Origin: Baylisascaris procyonis
Lineage: Eukaryota > Nematoda > Chromadorea > Rhabditida > Ascarididae
NCBI GenBank assembly: GCA_037389465.1
Contig: JAZARR010000015.1
Coordinates: forward strand, 1-64,000
Length of the DNA: 64,000 nt
Direction of reading: 5' to 3'
Both the position numbers and the translations under genes were made by a program. Shown here piece by piece: positions 11,755-25,150 of the stretch. The notes beneath the pieces are model-generated. The model searched no databases, was not told where the DNA came from, and saw nothing but the letters and a program-made list of their open reading frames with translations. Position 1 is the stretch's first letter. Each line of letters opens with the position of its first letter.

Positions 11755-14700
11755 CCATCGTTGTCTGCAACTAAGCTAGGGCTTCCTTTGAAGGTGCCAT
11801 CGTTCTCTGCAACTAAGCCAGCGCTCCATTTGGAGGTGCCATCGTTCTCTGCAGCTAAGCCAGGCTCCCTTTGGAGCTGCCATCGTTCTCTGCAACCAAG
11901 CCAGGGCTCCCTTTGAAGGTGCCATCGTTCTCTGCAACCAAGCCAGGGCTCCCTTGAAGGTGCCAGCGCTCCATTTGGAGGTGCCATCGTTCTCTGCAAC
12001 CAAGCCAGGGCTCCCTTTGAAGGTGCCATCGTTCTCTGCAGCTAAGCCAGCGCTCCATTTGGAGGTGCCATCGTTCTCTGCAGCTAAGCCAGGCTCCCTT
12101 TGGAGCTGCCATCGTTCTCTGCAACTAAGCCAGGCTCCCTTTGGAGGTGCCATCGTTCTCTGCAGCTAAGCCAGCGCTCCATTTGGTGGGGCCATCGTTC
12201 TCTGCAACCAAGCCAGGGCTCCCTTTGAAGGTGCCATCGTTCTCTGCAGCTAAGCCATTTGGAGGTGCCATCGTTCTCTGCAACTAAGCCAGGGATCCCT
12301 TTGGAGGTGCCATCGTTCTCTGCAGCTAAGCCAGGGCTCCCTTTGAAGGTGCCATCGTTCTCTGCAACTAAGCCAGGCTCCCTTTGGAGGTGCCATCGTT
12401 CTCTACAACCAAGCCAGGGCTCCCTTTGAAGGTGCCATCGTTCTCTGCAACCAAGCCAGGGCTCCCTTTGAAGGTGCCATCGCTCCCTTTGGAGGTGCCA
12501 TCGTTCTCTGCAACCAAGCCAGGGCTCCCTTTGGAGGTGCCATCGTTCTCTGCAACTAAGCCAGGCTCCCTTTGGAGGTGCCATCGTTCTCTGCAGCTAA
12601 GCCAGGGCTCCCTTTGAAGGTGCCATCGTTCTCTGCAACTAAGCCAGGCTCCCTTTGGAGGTGCCATCGTTCTCTACAACCAGCCAGGGCTCCCTTTGAA
12701 GGTGCCATCGTTCTCTGCAACTAAGCCAGGCTCCCTTTGGAGGTGCCATCGTTCTCTGCAACCAAGCCAGGGCTCCTTTGAAGGTGCCATCGTTCTCTGC
12801 AGCTAAGCCAGGGCTCCCTTTGAAGGTGCCATCGTTCTCTGCAACTAAGCCAGGCTCCCTTTGGAGGTGCCATCGTTCTCTGCAACCAAGCCAGGGCTCC
12901 CTTTGAAGGTGCCATCGTTCTCTGCAGCTAAGCCAGGGCTCCCTTTGAAGGTGCCATCGTTCTCTGCAACTAAGCCAGCGCTCCCTTTGAAGGTGCCATC
13001 GTTCTCTGCAACTAAGCCAGGGCTCCCTTTGGAGGTGCCATCGTTCTCTGCAACCAAGCCAGGGCTCCCTTTGAAGGTGCCATCGTTCTCTGCAGCTAAG
13101 CCATTTGGAGGTGCCATCGTTCTCTGCAACTAAGCCAGGGCTCCCTTTGAAGGTGCCATCGTTCTCTGCAACTAAGCCAGGCTCCATTTGGAGGTGCCAT
13201 CGTTCTCTGCAGCTAAGCCAGGGCTCCCTTTGAAGGTGCCATCGTTCTCTGCAACTAAGCCAGGCTCCCTTTGGAGGTGCCATCGTTCTCTGCAACCAGG
13301 CCAGGGCTCCGTTTGAAGGTGCCATCGTTCTCTGCAGCTAAGCCAGGGCTCCCTTTGATGGGGCCATCGTTCTCTGCAACTAAGCCAGGGCTCCCTTTGA
13401 AGGTGCCATCGTTCTCTGCAACTAAGCCAGGCTCCCTTTGGAGGTGCCATCGTTCTCTGCAACTAAGCCAGGGCTCCCTTTGAAGGTGCCATCGTTCTCT
13501 GCAACTAAGCCAGGGCTCCCTTTGGAGGTGCCATCGTTCTCTGCAACTAAGCCAGGGCTCCCTTTGGAGGTGCCATCGTTCTCTGCAACTAAGCCAGGGC
13601 TCCCTTTGGAGGTGCCATCGTTCTCTGCAACCAAGCCAGGGCTCCCTTTGAAGGTGCCATCGTTCTCTGCAGCTAAGCCAGGGCTCCCTTTGGTGGGGCC
13701 ATCGTTCTCTGCAACTAAGCCAGGCTCCCTTTGGAAGGTCCTCTAACCAATTTGCTCTGTTCTCCACCAAGCCAGCGCTCCATTTGAAGGTGCCATCGTT
13801 CTCTGCAACTAAGCCAGGGCTCCCTTTGAAGGTGCCATCGTTCTCTGCAACTAAGCCAGGCTCCATTTGAAGGTGCCATCGTTCTCTGCAACTAAGCCAG
13901 GGCTCCCTTTGAAGGTGCCATCGTTCTCTGCAGCTAAGCCAGGGCTCCCTTTGGTGGGGCCATCGTTCTCTGCAACTAAGCCAGGGCTCCCTTTGAAGGT
14001 GCCATCGTTCTCTGCAACTAAGCCAGGCTCCCTTTGGAGGTGCCATCGTTCTCTGCAACCAAGCCAGGGCTCCCTTTGAAGGTGCCATCGTTCTCTGCAA
14101 CTAAGCCAGGGCTCCCTTTGGAGGTGCCATCGTTCTCTGCAACGCCAGGGCTCCCTTTGAAGGTGCCATCGTTCTCTGCAACTAAGCCAGGCTCCCTTTG
14201 GAGGTGCCATCGTTCTCTGCAACTAAGCCAGGCTCCATTTGGAGGTGCCATCGTTCTCTGCAACCAAGCCAGGCTCCCTTTGAAGGTGCCATCGTTCTCT
14301 GCAGCTAAGCCAGCGCTCCATTTGAAGGTGCCATCGTTCTCTGCAACTAAGCCAGGGCTCCATTTGAAGGTGCCATCGTTCTCTGCAACTAAGCCAGGGC
14401 TCCCTTTGAAGGTGCCATCGTTCTCTGCAACTAAGCCAGGCTCCATTTGGAGGTGCCATCGTTCTCTGCAACCAAGCCAGGGCTCCCTTTGAAGGTGCCA
14501 TCGTTCTCTGCAACTAAGCCAGGGCTCCCTTTGGAGGTGCCATCGTTCTCTGCAACTAAGCCAGGGCTCCCTTTGAAGGTGCCATCGTTCTCTGCAACTA
14601 AGCCAGGCTCCCTTTGGAGGTGCCATCGTTCTCTGCAACCAGGCCAGGGCTCCGTTTGAAGGTGCCATCGTTCTCTGCAACTAAGCCAGGGCTCCCTTTG

Positions 14701-17700
14701 ATGGGGCCATCGTTCTCTGCAACTAAGCCAGGGCTCCCTTTGAAGGTGCCATCGTTCTCTGCAACTAAGCCAGGCTCCCTTTGAAGGTGCCATCGTTCTC
14801 TGCAACTAAGCCAGGCTCCATTTGAAGGTGCCATCGTTCTCTGCAACTAAGCCAGGGCTCCCTTTGAAGGTGCCATCGTTCTCTGCAACTAAGCCAGGCT
14901 CCCTTTGGAGGTGCCATCGTTCTCTGCAACTAAGCCAGGCTCCATTTGAAGGTGCCATCGTTCTCTGCAACTAAGCCAGCGCTCCATTTGAAGGTGCCAT
15001 CGTTCTCTGCAACCAAGCCAGGGCTCCCTTTGAAGGTGCCATCGTTCTCTGCAGCTAAGCCAGCGCTCCATTTGAAGGTGCCATCGTTCTCTGCAACTAA
15101 GCCAGCGCTCCATTTGAAGGTGCCATCGTTCTCTGCAACTAAGCCAGGGCTCCCTTTGAAGGTGCCATCGTTCTCTGCAACTAAGCCAGGCTCCATTTGA
15201 AGGTGCCATCGTTCTCTGCAACTAAGCCAGGGCTCCCTTTGGTGGGGCCATCGTTCTCTGCAACTAAGCCAGGCTCCCTTTGGAGGTGCCATCGTTCTCT
15301 GCAACCAAGCCAGGGCTCCGTTTGAAGGTGCCATCGTTCTCTGCAGCTAAGCCAGGGCTCCCTTTGAAGGTGCCATCGTTCTCTGCAACTAAGCCAGGCT
15401 CCCTTTGAAGGTGCCATCGTTCTCTGCAACTAAGCCAGGGCTCCCTTTGAAGGTGCCATCGTTCTCTGCAACTAAGCCAGGCTCCATTTGAAGGTGCCAT
15501 CGTTCTCTGCAACTAAGCCAGGGCTCCCTTTGAAGGTGCCATCGTTCTCTGCAACTAAGCCAGGCTCCCTTTGGAGGTGCCATCGTTCTCTGCAACCAGG
15601 CCAGGGCTCCGTTTGAAGGTGCCATCGTTCTCTGCAGCTAAGCCAGGGCTCCCTTTGGTGGGGCCATCGTTCTCTGCAACTAAGCCAGGCTCCCTTTGGA
15701 GGTGCCATCGTTCTCTGCAACCAAGCCAGGGCTCCCTTTGAAGGTGCCATCGTTCTCTGCAGCTAAGCCAGCGCTCCATTTGAAGGTGCCATCGTTCTCT
15801 GCAACTAAGCCAGCGCTCCATTTGAAGGTGCCATCGTTCTCTGCAACTAAGCCAGGGCTCCCTTTGAAGGTGCCATCGTTCTCTGCAACTAAGCCAGGCT
15901 CCATTTGGAGGTGCCATCGTTCTCTGCAACCAGGCCAGGGCTCCGTTTGAAGGTGCCATCGTTCTCTGCAGCTAAGCCAGGGCTCCCTTTGGTGGGGCCA
16001 TCGTTCTCTGCAACTAAGCCAGGGCTCCCTTTGAAGGTGCCATCGTTCTCTGCAACTAAGCCAGGCTCCCTTTGGAGGTGCCATCGTTCTCTGCAACCAG
16101 GCCAGGGCTCCGTTTGAAGGTGCCATCGTTCTCTGCAGCTAAGCCAGGGCTCCCTTTGAGGTGCCATCGTTCTCTGCAACTAAGCCAGGCTCCCTTTGGA
16201 GGTGCCATCGTTCTCTGCAACCAAGCCAGGCCTCCCTTTGAAGGTGCCATCGTTCTCTGCAGCTAAGCCAGCGCTCCATTTGAAGGTGCCATCGTTCTCT
16301 GCAACTAAGCCAGGGCTCCCTTTGAAGGTGCCATCGTTCTCTGCAACTAAGCCAGGCTCCCTTTGGAGGTGCCATCGTTCTCTGCAACTAAGCCAGGGCT
16401 CCCTTTGAAGGTGCCATCGTTCTCTGCAACTAAGCCAGGGCTCCATTTGAAGGTGCCATCGTTCTCTGCAACTAAGCCAGGGCTCCCTTTGAAGGTGCCA
16501 TCGTTCTCTGCAACTAAGCCAGGCTCCATTTGGAGGTGCCATCGTTCTCTGCAACCAGGCCAGGGCTCCGTTTGAAGGTGCCATCGTTCTCTGCAGCTAA
16601 GCCAGGGCTCCCTTTGGTGGGGCCATCGTTCTCTGCAACTAAGCCAGGGCTCCCTTTGAAGGTGCCATCGTTCTCTGCAACTAAGCCAGGCTCCCTTTGG
16701 AGGTGCCATCGTTCTCTGCAACCAGGCCAGGGCTCCGTTTGAAGGTGCCATCGTTCTCTGCAACTAAGCCAGGCTCCCTTTGGAGGTGCCATCGTTCTCT
16801 GCAACTAAGCCAGGGCTCCCTTTGGGTGCCATCGTTCTCTGCCTAAGCCAGGGGCTCCCTTTGGAGGTGCCATCGTTCTCTGCAACTAAGCCAGGGCTCC
16901 CTTTGAAGGTGCCATCGTTCTCTGCAACTAAGCCAGGCTCCATTTGGAGGTGCCATCGTTCTCTGCAACCAAGCCAGGGCTCCCTTTGAAGGTGCCATCG
17001 TTCTCTGCAGCTAAGCCAGGGCTCCCTTTGAAGGTGCCATCGTTCTCTGCAACTAAGCCAGGCTCCCTTTGGAGGTGCCATCGTTCTCTGCAACCAAGCC
17101 AGGGCTCCCTTTGAAGGTGCCATCGTTCTCTGCAGCTAAGCCAGCGCTCCCTTTGAAGGTGCCATCGTTCTCTGCAACTAAGCCAGGGCTCCCTTTGAAG
17201 GTGCCATCGTTCTCTGCAACTAAGCCAGGGCTCCCTTTGAAGGTGCCATCGTTCTCTGCAACTAAGCCAGGCTCCATTTGGAGGTGCCATCGTTCTCTGC
17301 AACCAGGCCAGGGCTCCGTTTGAAGGTGCCATCGTTCTCTGCAGCTAAGCCAGGCTCCCTTTGGTGGGGCCATCGTTCTCTGCAACTAAGCCAGGGCTCC
17401 CTTTGAAGGTGCCATCGTTCTCTGCAACAAAGCCAGGGGCTCCCTTTGAAGGTGCCATCGTTCTCTGCAGCTAAGCCAGCGCTCCATTTGAAGGTGCCAT
17501 CGTTCTCTGCAACTAAGCCAGCGCTCCATTTGAAGGTGCCATCGTTCTCTGCAACTAAGCCAGGGCTCCCTTTGAAGGTGCCATCGTTCTCTGCAACTAA
17601 GCCAGGCTCCCTTTGGAGGTGCCATCGTTCTCTGCAACCAAGCCAGGGCTCCCTTTGAAGGTGCCATCGTTCTCTGCAGCTAAGCCAGCGCTCCATTTGA

Positions 17701-20700
17701 AGGTGCCATCGTTCTCTGCAACTAAGCCAGCGCTCCATTTGAAGGTGCCATCGTTCTCTGCAACTAAGCCAGGGCTCCCTTTGAGGTGCCATCGTTCTCT
17801 GCAACTAAGCCAGGCTCCCTTTGGAGGTGCCATCGTTCTCTGCAACCAGGCCAGGGCTCCGTTTGAAGGTGCCATCGTTCTCTGCAGCTAAGCCAGGGCT
17901 CCCTTTGGTGGGGCCATCGTTCTCTGCAACTAAGCCAGGCTCCTTTGGAGGTGCCATCGTTCTCTGCAACCAAGCCAGGGCTCCCTTTGAAGGTGCCATC
18001 GTTCTCTGCAGCTAAGCCAGCGCTCCATTTGAAGGTGCCATCGTTCTCTGCAACTAAGCCAGCGCTCCATTTGAAGGTGCCATCGTTCTCTGCAACTAAG
18101 CCAGGGCTCCCTTTGAAGGTGCCATCGTTCTCTGCAACTAAGCCAGGCTCCATTTGGAGGTGCCATCGTTCTCTGCAACCAGGCCAGGGCTCCGTTTGAA
18201 GGTGCCATCGTTCTCTGCAGCTAAGCCAGGGCTCCCTTTGGTGGGGCCATCGTTCTCTGCAACTAAGCTAGGGCTCCCTTTGAAGGTGCCATCGTTCTCT
18301 GCAACTAAGCCAGGCTCCCTTTGGAGGTGCCATCGTTCTCTGCAACCAGGCCAGGGCTCCGTTTGAAGGTGCCATCGTTCTCTGCAGCTAAGCCAGGGCT
18401 CCCTTTGGTGGGGCCATCGTTCTCTGCAACTAAGCCAGGCTCCCTTTGAAGGTGCCATCGTTCTCTGCAACTAAGCCAGGCTCCCTTTGAAGGTGCCATC
18501 GTTCTCTGCAACCAGGCCAGGGCTCCGTTTGAAGGTGCCATCGTTCTCTGCAACTAAGCCAGGCTCCCTTTGGAGGTGCCATCGTTCTCTGCAACCAAGC
18601 CAGGGCTCCCTTTGAAGGTGCCATCGTTCTCTGCAGCTAAGCCAGGGCTCCCTTTGGTGGGGCCATCGTTCTCTGCAACTAAGCCAGGCTCCCTTTGAAG
18701 GTGCCATCGTTCTCTGCAACTAAGCCAGGGCTCCCTTTGAAGGTGCCATCGTTCTCTGCAACTAAGCCAGGCTCCATTTGAAGGTGCCATCGTTCTCTGC
18801 AACCAGGCCAGGGCTCCGTTTGAAGGTGCCATCGTTCTCTGCAGCTAAGCCAGGGCTCCCTTTGGTGGGGCCATCGTTCTCTGCAACTAAGCCAGGGCTC
18901 CCTTTGAAGGTGCCATCGTTCTCTGCAACTAAGCCAGGCTCCCTTTGGAGGTGCCATCGTTCTCTGCAACCAGGCCAGGGCTCCGTTTGAAGGTGCCATC
19001 GTTCTCTGCAGCTAAGCCAGGGCTCCCTTTGATGGGGCCATCGTTCTCTGCAACTAAGCCAGGCTCCCTTTGGAGGTGCCATCGTTCTCTGCAACCAAGC
19101 CAGGGCTCCCTTTGAAGGTGCCATCGTTCTCTGCAGCTAAGCCAGCGCTCCATTTGAAGGTGCCATCGTTCTCTGCAACTAAGCCAGGGCTCCCTTTGAA
19201 GGTGCCATCGTTCTCTGCAACTAAGCCAGGCTCCCTTTGGAGGTGCCATCGTTCTCTGCAACCAAGCCAGGGCTCCCTTTGGAGGTGCCATCGTTCTCTG
19301 CAACCAAGCCAGGGCTCCCTTTGAAGGTGCCATCGTTCTCTGCAGCTAAGCCAGCGCTCCATTTGAAGGTGCCATCGTTCTCTGCAACTAAGCCAGGGCT
19401 CCCTTTGAAGGTGCCATCGTTCTCTGCAACTAAGCCAGGCTCCATTTGGAGGTGCCATCGTTCTCTGCAACCAGGCCAGGGCTCCGTTTGAAGGTGCCAT
19501 CGTTCTCTGCAGCTAAGCCAGGGCTCCCTTTGGTGGGGCCATCGTTCTCTGCAACTAAGCCAGGGCTCCCTTTGAAGGTGCCATCGTTCTCTGCAACTAA
19601 GCCAGGCTCCCTTTGGAGGTGCCATCGTTCTCTGCAACCAGGCCAGGGCTCCGTTTGAAGGTGCCATCGTTCTCTGCAGCTAAGCCAGGGCTCCCTTTGA
19701 AGGTGCCATCGTTCTCTGCAACTAAGCCAGGCTCCCTTTGGAGGTGCCATCGTTCTCTGCAACCAAGCCAGGGCTCCCTTTGAAGGTGCCATCGTTCTCT
19801 GCAACTAAGCCAGGCTCCATTTGGAGGTGCCATCGTTCTCTGCAACCAGGCCAGGGCTCCGTTTGAAGGTGCCATCGTTCTCTGCAGCTAAGCCAGGGCT
19901 CCCTTTGAAGGTGCCATCGTTCTCTGCAACTAAGCCAGGGCTCCCTTTGAAGGTGCCATCGTTCTCTGCAACTAAGCCAGGCTCCCTTTGAGGTGCCATC
20001 GTTCTCTGCAACCAGGCCAGGGCTCCGTTTGAAGGTGCCATCGTTCTCTGCAGCTAAGCCAGGGCTCCCTTTGGTGGGGCCATCGTTCTCTGCAACTAAG
20101 CCAGGGCTCCCTTTGGAGGTGCCATCGTTCTCTGCAACCAAGCCAGGCCTCCCTTTGAAGGTGCCATCGTTCTCTGCAGCTAAGCCAGCGCTCCATTTGA
20201 AGGTGCCATCGTTCTCTGCAACTAAGCCAGCGCTCCATTTGAAGGTGCCATCGTTCTCTGCAACTAAGCCAGGGCTCCCTTTGAAGGTGCCATCGTTCTC
20301 TGCAACTAAGCCAGGCTCCCTTTGGAGGTGCCATCGTTCTCTGCAACCAGCCAGGGCTCCGTTTGAAGGTGCCATCGTTCTCTGCAGCTAAGCCAGGGCT
20401 CCCTTTGGTGGGGCCATCGTTCTCTGCAACTAAGCCAGGGCTCCCTTTGGAGGTGCCATCGTTCTCTGCAACCAAGCCAGGGCTCCCTTTGAAGGTGCCA
20501 TCGTTCTCTGCAACTAAGCCAGGGCTCCATTTGAAGGTGCCATCGTTCTCTGCAACTAAGCCAGCGCTCCATTTGAAGGTGCCATCGTTCTCTGCAACTA
20601 AGCCAGGGCTCCCTTTGAAGGTGCCATCGTTCTCTGCAACTAAGCCAGGCTCCATTTGGAGGTGCCATCGTTCTCTGCAACCAGGCCAGGGCTCCGTTTG

Positions 20701-23700
20701 AAGGTGCCATCGTTCTCTGCAGCTAAGCCAGGGCTCCCTTTGGTGGGGCCATCGTTCTCTGCAACTAAGCCAGGGCTCCCTTTGAAGGTGCCATCGTTCT
20801 CTGCAACTAAGCCAGGCTCCCTTTGGAGGTGCCATCGTTCTCTGCAACCAGGCCAGGGCTCCGTTTGAAGGTGCCATCGTTCTCTGCAGCTAAGCCAGGG
20901 CTCCCTTTGATGGGGCCATCGTTCTCTGCAACTAAGCCAGGCTCCCTTTGGAGGTGCCATCGTTCTCTGCAACCAAGCCAGGCCTCCCTTTGAAGGTGCC
21001 ATCGTTCTCTGCAGCTAAGCCAGGGCTCCCTTTGGTGGGGCCATCGTTCTCTGCAACTAAGCCAGGGCTCCCTTTGAAGGTGCCATCGTTCTCTGCAACC
21101 AAGCCAGGGCTCCCTTTGAAGGTGCCATCGTTCTCTGCAACTAAGCCAGCGCTCCATTTGAAGGTGCCATCGTTCTCTGCAACTAAGCCAGGGCTCCATT
21201 TGAAGGTGCCATCGTTCTCTGCAACTAAGCCAGGGCTCCCTTTGAAGGTGCCATCGTTCTCTGCAACCAAGCCAGGGCTCCCTTTGAAGGTGCCATCGTT
21301 CTCTGCAACCAAGCCAGGGCTCCCTTTGAAGGTGCCATCGTTCTCTGCAACTAAGCCAGGGCTCCCTTTGGGTGGGCCATCGTTCTCTGCAACTAAGCCA
21401 GGGCTCCCTTTGAAGGTGCCATCGTTCTCTGCAACTAAGCCAGGCTCCCTTTGGAGGTGCCATCGTTCTCTGCCTAAGCCAGGGCTCCCTTTGAAGGTGC
21501 CATCGTTCTCTGCAACTAAGCCAGCGCTCCATTTGAAGGTGCCATCGTTCTCTGCAACTAAGCCAGGGCTCCATTTGAAGGGGCCATCGTTCTCTGCAAC
21601 TAAGCCAGGGCTCCCTTTGAAGGTGCCATCGTTCTCTGCAACTAAGCCAGGCTCCCTTTGGAGGTGCCATCGTTCTCTGCAACCAGGCCAGGGCTCCGTT
21701 TGAAGGTGCCATCGTTCTCTGCAGCTAAGCCAGGGCTCCCTTTGGAGGTGCCATCGTTCTCTGCAACTAAGCCAGGGCTCCCTTTGAAGGTGCCATCGTT
21801 CTCTGCAACCAAGCCAGCGCTCCTTTGAAGGTGCCATCGTTCTCTGCAACTAAGCCAGCGCTCCATTTGAAGGTGCCATCGTTCTCTGCAACTAAGCCAG
21901 GCTCCATTTGAAGGTGCCATCGTTCTCTGCAACCAGGCCAGGGCTCCGTTTGAAGGTGCCATCGTTCTCTGCAACTAAGCCAGGCTCCATTTGGAGGTGC
22001 CATCGTTCTCTGCAACCAGGCCAGGGCTCCGTTTGAAGGTGCCATCGTTCTCTGCAGCTAAGCCAGGGCTCCCTTTGGAGGTGCCATCGTTCTCTGCAAC
22101 CAGCCAGGGCTCCGTTTGAAGGTGCCATCGTTCTCTGCAACTAAGCCAGGCTCCATTTGGAGGTGCCATCGTTCTCTGCAACCAGGCCAGGGCTCCGTTT
22201 GAAGGTGCCATCGTTCTCTGCAGCTAAGCCAGGGCTCCCTTTGGTGGGGCCATCGTTCTCTGCAACTAAGCCAGGCTCCCTTTGGAGGTGCCATCGTTCT
22301 CTGCAACAAGCCAGGCTCCCTTTGGAGGTGCCATCGTTCTCTGCAACCAGGCCAGGGCTCCGTTTGAAGGTGCCATCGTTCTCTGCAGCTAAGCCAGGGC
22401 TCCCTTTGATGGGGCCATCGTTCTCTGCAACTAAGCCAGGCTCCCTTTGGAGGTGCCATCGTTCTCTGCAACCAAGCCAGGCCTCCCTTTGAAGGTGCCA
22501 TCGTTCTCTGCAGCTAAGCCAGCGCTCCATTTGAAGGTGCCATCGTTCTCTGCAACTAAGCCAGCGCTCCATTTGAAGGTGCCATCGTTCTCTGCAACTA
22601 AGCCAGGGCTCCCTTTGAAGGTGCCATCGTTCTCTGCAACTAAGCCAGGCTCCCTTTGGAGGTGCCATCGTTCTCTGCAACCAGGCCAGGGCTCCGTTTG
22701 AAGGTGCCATCGTTCTCTGCAGCTAAGCCAGGGCTCCCTTGGTGGGGCCATCGTTCTCTGCAACTAAGCCAGGCTCCCTTTGGAGGTGCCATCGTTCTCT
22801 GCAACCAAGCCAGGGCTCCCTTTGAAGGTGCCATCGTTCTCTGCAGCTAAGCCAGGGCTCCCTTTGAAGGGGCCATCGTTCTCTGCAACTAAGCCAGGCT
22901 CCCTTTGGAGGTGCCATCGTTCTCTGCAACCAAGCCAGGGCTCCCTTTGAAGGTGCCATCGTTCTCTGCAGCTAAGCCAGGGCCAGAAGGTGCCATCGTT
23001 CTCTGCAACTAAGCCAGGGCTCCATTTGAAGGTGCCATCGTTCTCTGCAACTAAGCCAGGCTCCCTTTGGGTGCCATCGTTCTCTGCCAAGCCAGGGCTC
23101 CCTTTGAAGGTGCCATCGTTCTCTGCAACTAAGCCAGGCTCCCTTTGGAGGTGCCATCGTTCTCTGCAACTAAGCCAGGGCTCCCTTTGAAGGTGCCATC
23201 GTTCTCTGCAGCTAAGCCAGGGCTCCCTTTGATGGGGCCATCGTTCTCTGCAACTAAGCCAGGCTCCCTTTGGAGGTGCCATCGTTCTCTGCAACCAAGC
23301 CAGGCCTCCGTTTGAAGGTGCCATCGTTCTCTGCAGCTAAGCCAGCGCTCCATTTGAAGGTGCCATCGTTCTCTGCAACTAAGCCAGCGCTCCATTTGAA
23401 GGTGCCATCGTTCTCTGCAACTAAGCCAGGGCTCCCTTTGAAGGTGCCATCGTTCTCTGCAACTAAGCCAGGCTCCCTTTGGAGGTGCCATCGTTCTCTG
23501 CAACCAGGCCAGGGCTCCGTTTGAAGGTGCCATCGTTCTCTGCAGCTAAGCCAGGGCTCCCTTTGGTGGGGCCATCGTTCTCTGCAACTAAGCCAGGGCT
23601 CCCTTTGGAGGTGCCATCGTTCTCTGCAACCAAGCCAGGGCTCCCTTTGAAGGTGCCATCGTTCTCTGCAGCTAAGCCAGCGCTCCATTTGAAGGTGCCA

Positions 23701-24872
23701 TCGTTCTCTGCAACTAAGCCAGCGCTCCATTTGAAGGTGCCATCGTTCTCTGCAACTAAGCCAGGGCTCCCTTTGAAGGTGCCATCGTTCTCTGCAACTA
23801 AGCCAGGCTCCATTTGGAGGTGCCATCGTTCTCTGCAACCAGGCCAGGGCTCCGTTTGAAGGTGCCATCGTTCTCTGCAGCTAAGCCAGGGCTCCCTTTG
23901 GGGGGCCATCGTTCTCTGCAACTAAGCCAGGGCTCCCTTTGAAGGTGCCATCGTTCTCTGCAACTAAGCCAGGCTCCCTTTGGAGGTGCCATCGTTCTCT
24001 GCAACCAGGCCAGGGCTCCGTTTGAAGGTGCCATCGTTCTCTGCAGCTAAGCCAGGGCTCCCTTTGATGGGGCCATCGTTCTCTGCAACTAAGCCAGGCT
24101 CCCTTTGGAGGTGCCATCGTTCTCTGCAACCAAGCCACCTCCCTGGATGCCATCGTTCTCTGCAACTCTAAGGCGCTCCATTTGAAGGTGCCATCGTTCT
24201 CTGCAACTAAGCCAGGGCTCCCTTTGAAGGTGCCATCGTTCTCTGCAACTAAGCCAGGCTCCTTTGAAGGTGCCATCGTTCCCTGCAGCTAAGCCAGGGC
24301 TCCCTTTGGTGGGGCCATCGTTCTCTGCAACTAAGCCAGGCTTCCTTTGGAGGTGCCATCGTTCTCTGCAACCAAGCCAGGGCTCCCTTTGAAGGTGCCA
24401 TCGTTCTCTGCAACCAAGCCCGGGCTCCCTCTGGAGGTGCCATCGTTCTCTGCAGCTAAGCCAGCGCTCCATTTGGTGGGGCCATCGTTCTCTGCAACTG
24501 AGCCGAGGCTCCCTTTGGAGGTGCCGTCGTTCTCTGCAACTGAGCCGTGGCTCCGTTTGGAGGTGCCATCGTTCTCTGCAACCAAGCCCGGGCTCCCTCT
24601 GGAGGTGCCATCGTTCTCTGCAACTAAGCCAGGGCTCTCTTTGGAGGTGCCATCGTTCTCTGCAGCTAAGCCAGCGCTCCATTTGGTGGGGCCATCGTTC
24701 TCTGCAACGAAGCCAGGGCTCCCTTTGAAGGTGCCATCGTTCTCTGCAGCTAAGCCAGCCCTCCATTTGATGGGGCCATCGCTCTCTGCAACTAAGCCAG
24801 GGCCCCTTTGGAGGTGCCATCGTTCTCTGCAGCTAAGCCAGCGCTCCATTTGATGGGGCCATCGTTCTCTGT
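11755..24872. repeat. 13-kb minisatellite array, 41/42-bp monomers with higher-order structure
   Basis: About 310 head-to-tail monomers. Each has the near-invariant core ggtgccatcgttctctgca. Next comes a variable word (actaagcc, accaagcc, accaggcc or gctaagcc), then agggctcc (42-bp type), aggctcc (41-bp type) or agcgctcc, and finally a variable tail (ctttgaa, ctttgga, atttgaa, gtttgaa, ctttggtgg or ctttgatgg). The 41-bp type recurs every four or five monomers and marks 167-bp and 209-bp higher-order units. The middle is homogeneous; monomers at the edges are diverged (11,755-12,100 and 24,130-24,872), as expected for unequal exchange. It is clearly GC-richer than its flanks. Open frames inside, up to about 300 codons on both strands, are repeat artefacts. 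It sits between genes or in a large intron. Confidence 0.97.
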
Positions 24873-25150
24873 AGGAATGACTTCTTCAGTGAATGTGATA
24901 TCCCAATGATTAATGCAGTTTTTAAATTTTGTCTGTATTTTAGTCTTTGAAAAAATTTTTTTGTTGAAAACTGCGTTGAAATGCGTGAGAATTTTGTGAC
25001 TTCAATGATTAAACTCAATTAATTTAAAGATATCTTTGATGAGGTCAAGCTCTAGTAATGAAAGGGATATACTATTCTTTTGAATTTTTTCTTTATTTTT
25101 TATGTACATCGAACAGTTTGTTCTATGCAAAAATTGAAACATTGTTTCAG

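Noticed and set aside
11700..24850. Dozens of open frames of 60-305 codons on both strands inside the tandem array (for example 20932-21849 minus, 20948-21703 plus), encoding repeats of LVAENDGTFKG or KVPSFSATKPG.
   Set aside because: They arise because a 42-bp repeat without stops is open in several frames at once. The frequent 41-bp monomers shift the frame every few repeats, both strands are equally open, and no start or splice context recurs at a fixed place.
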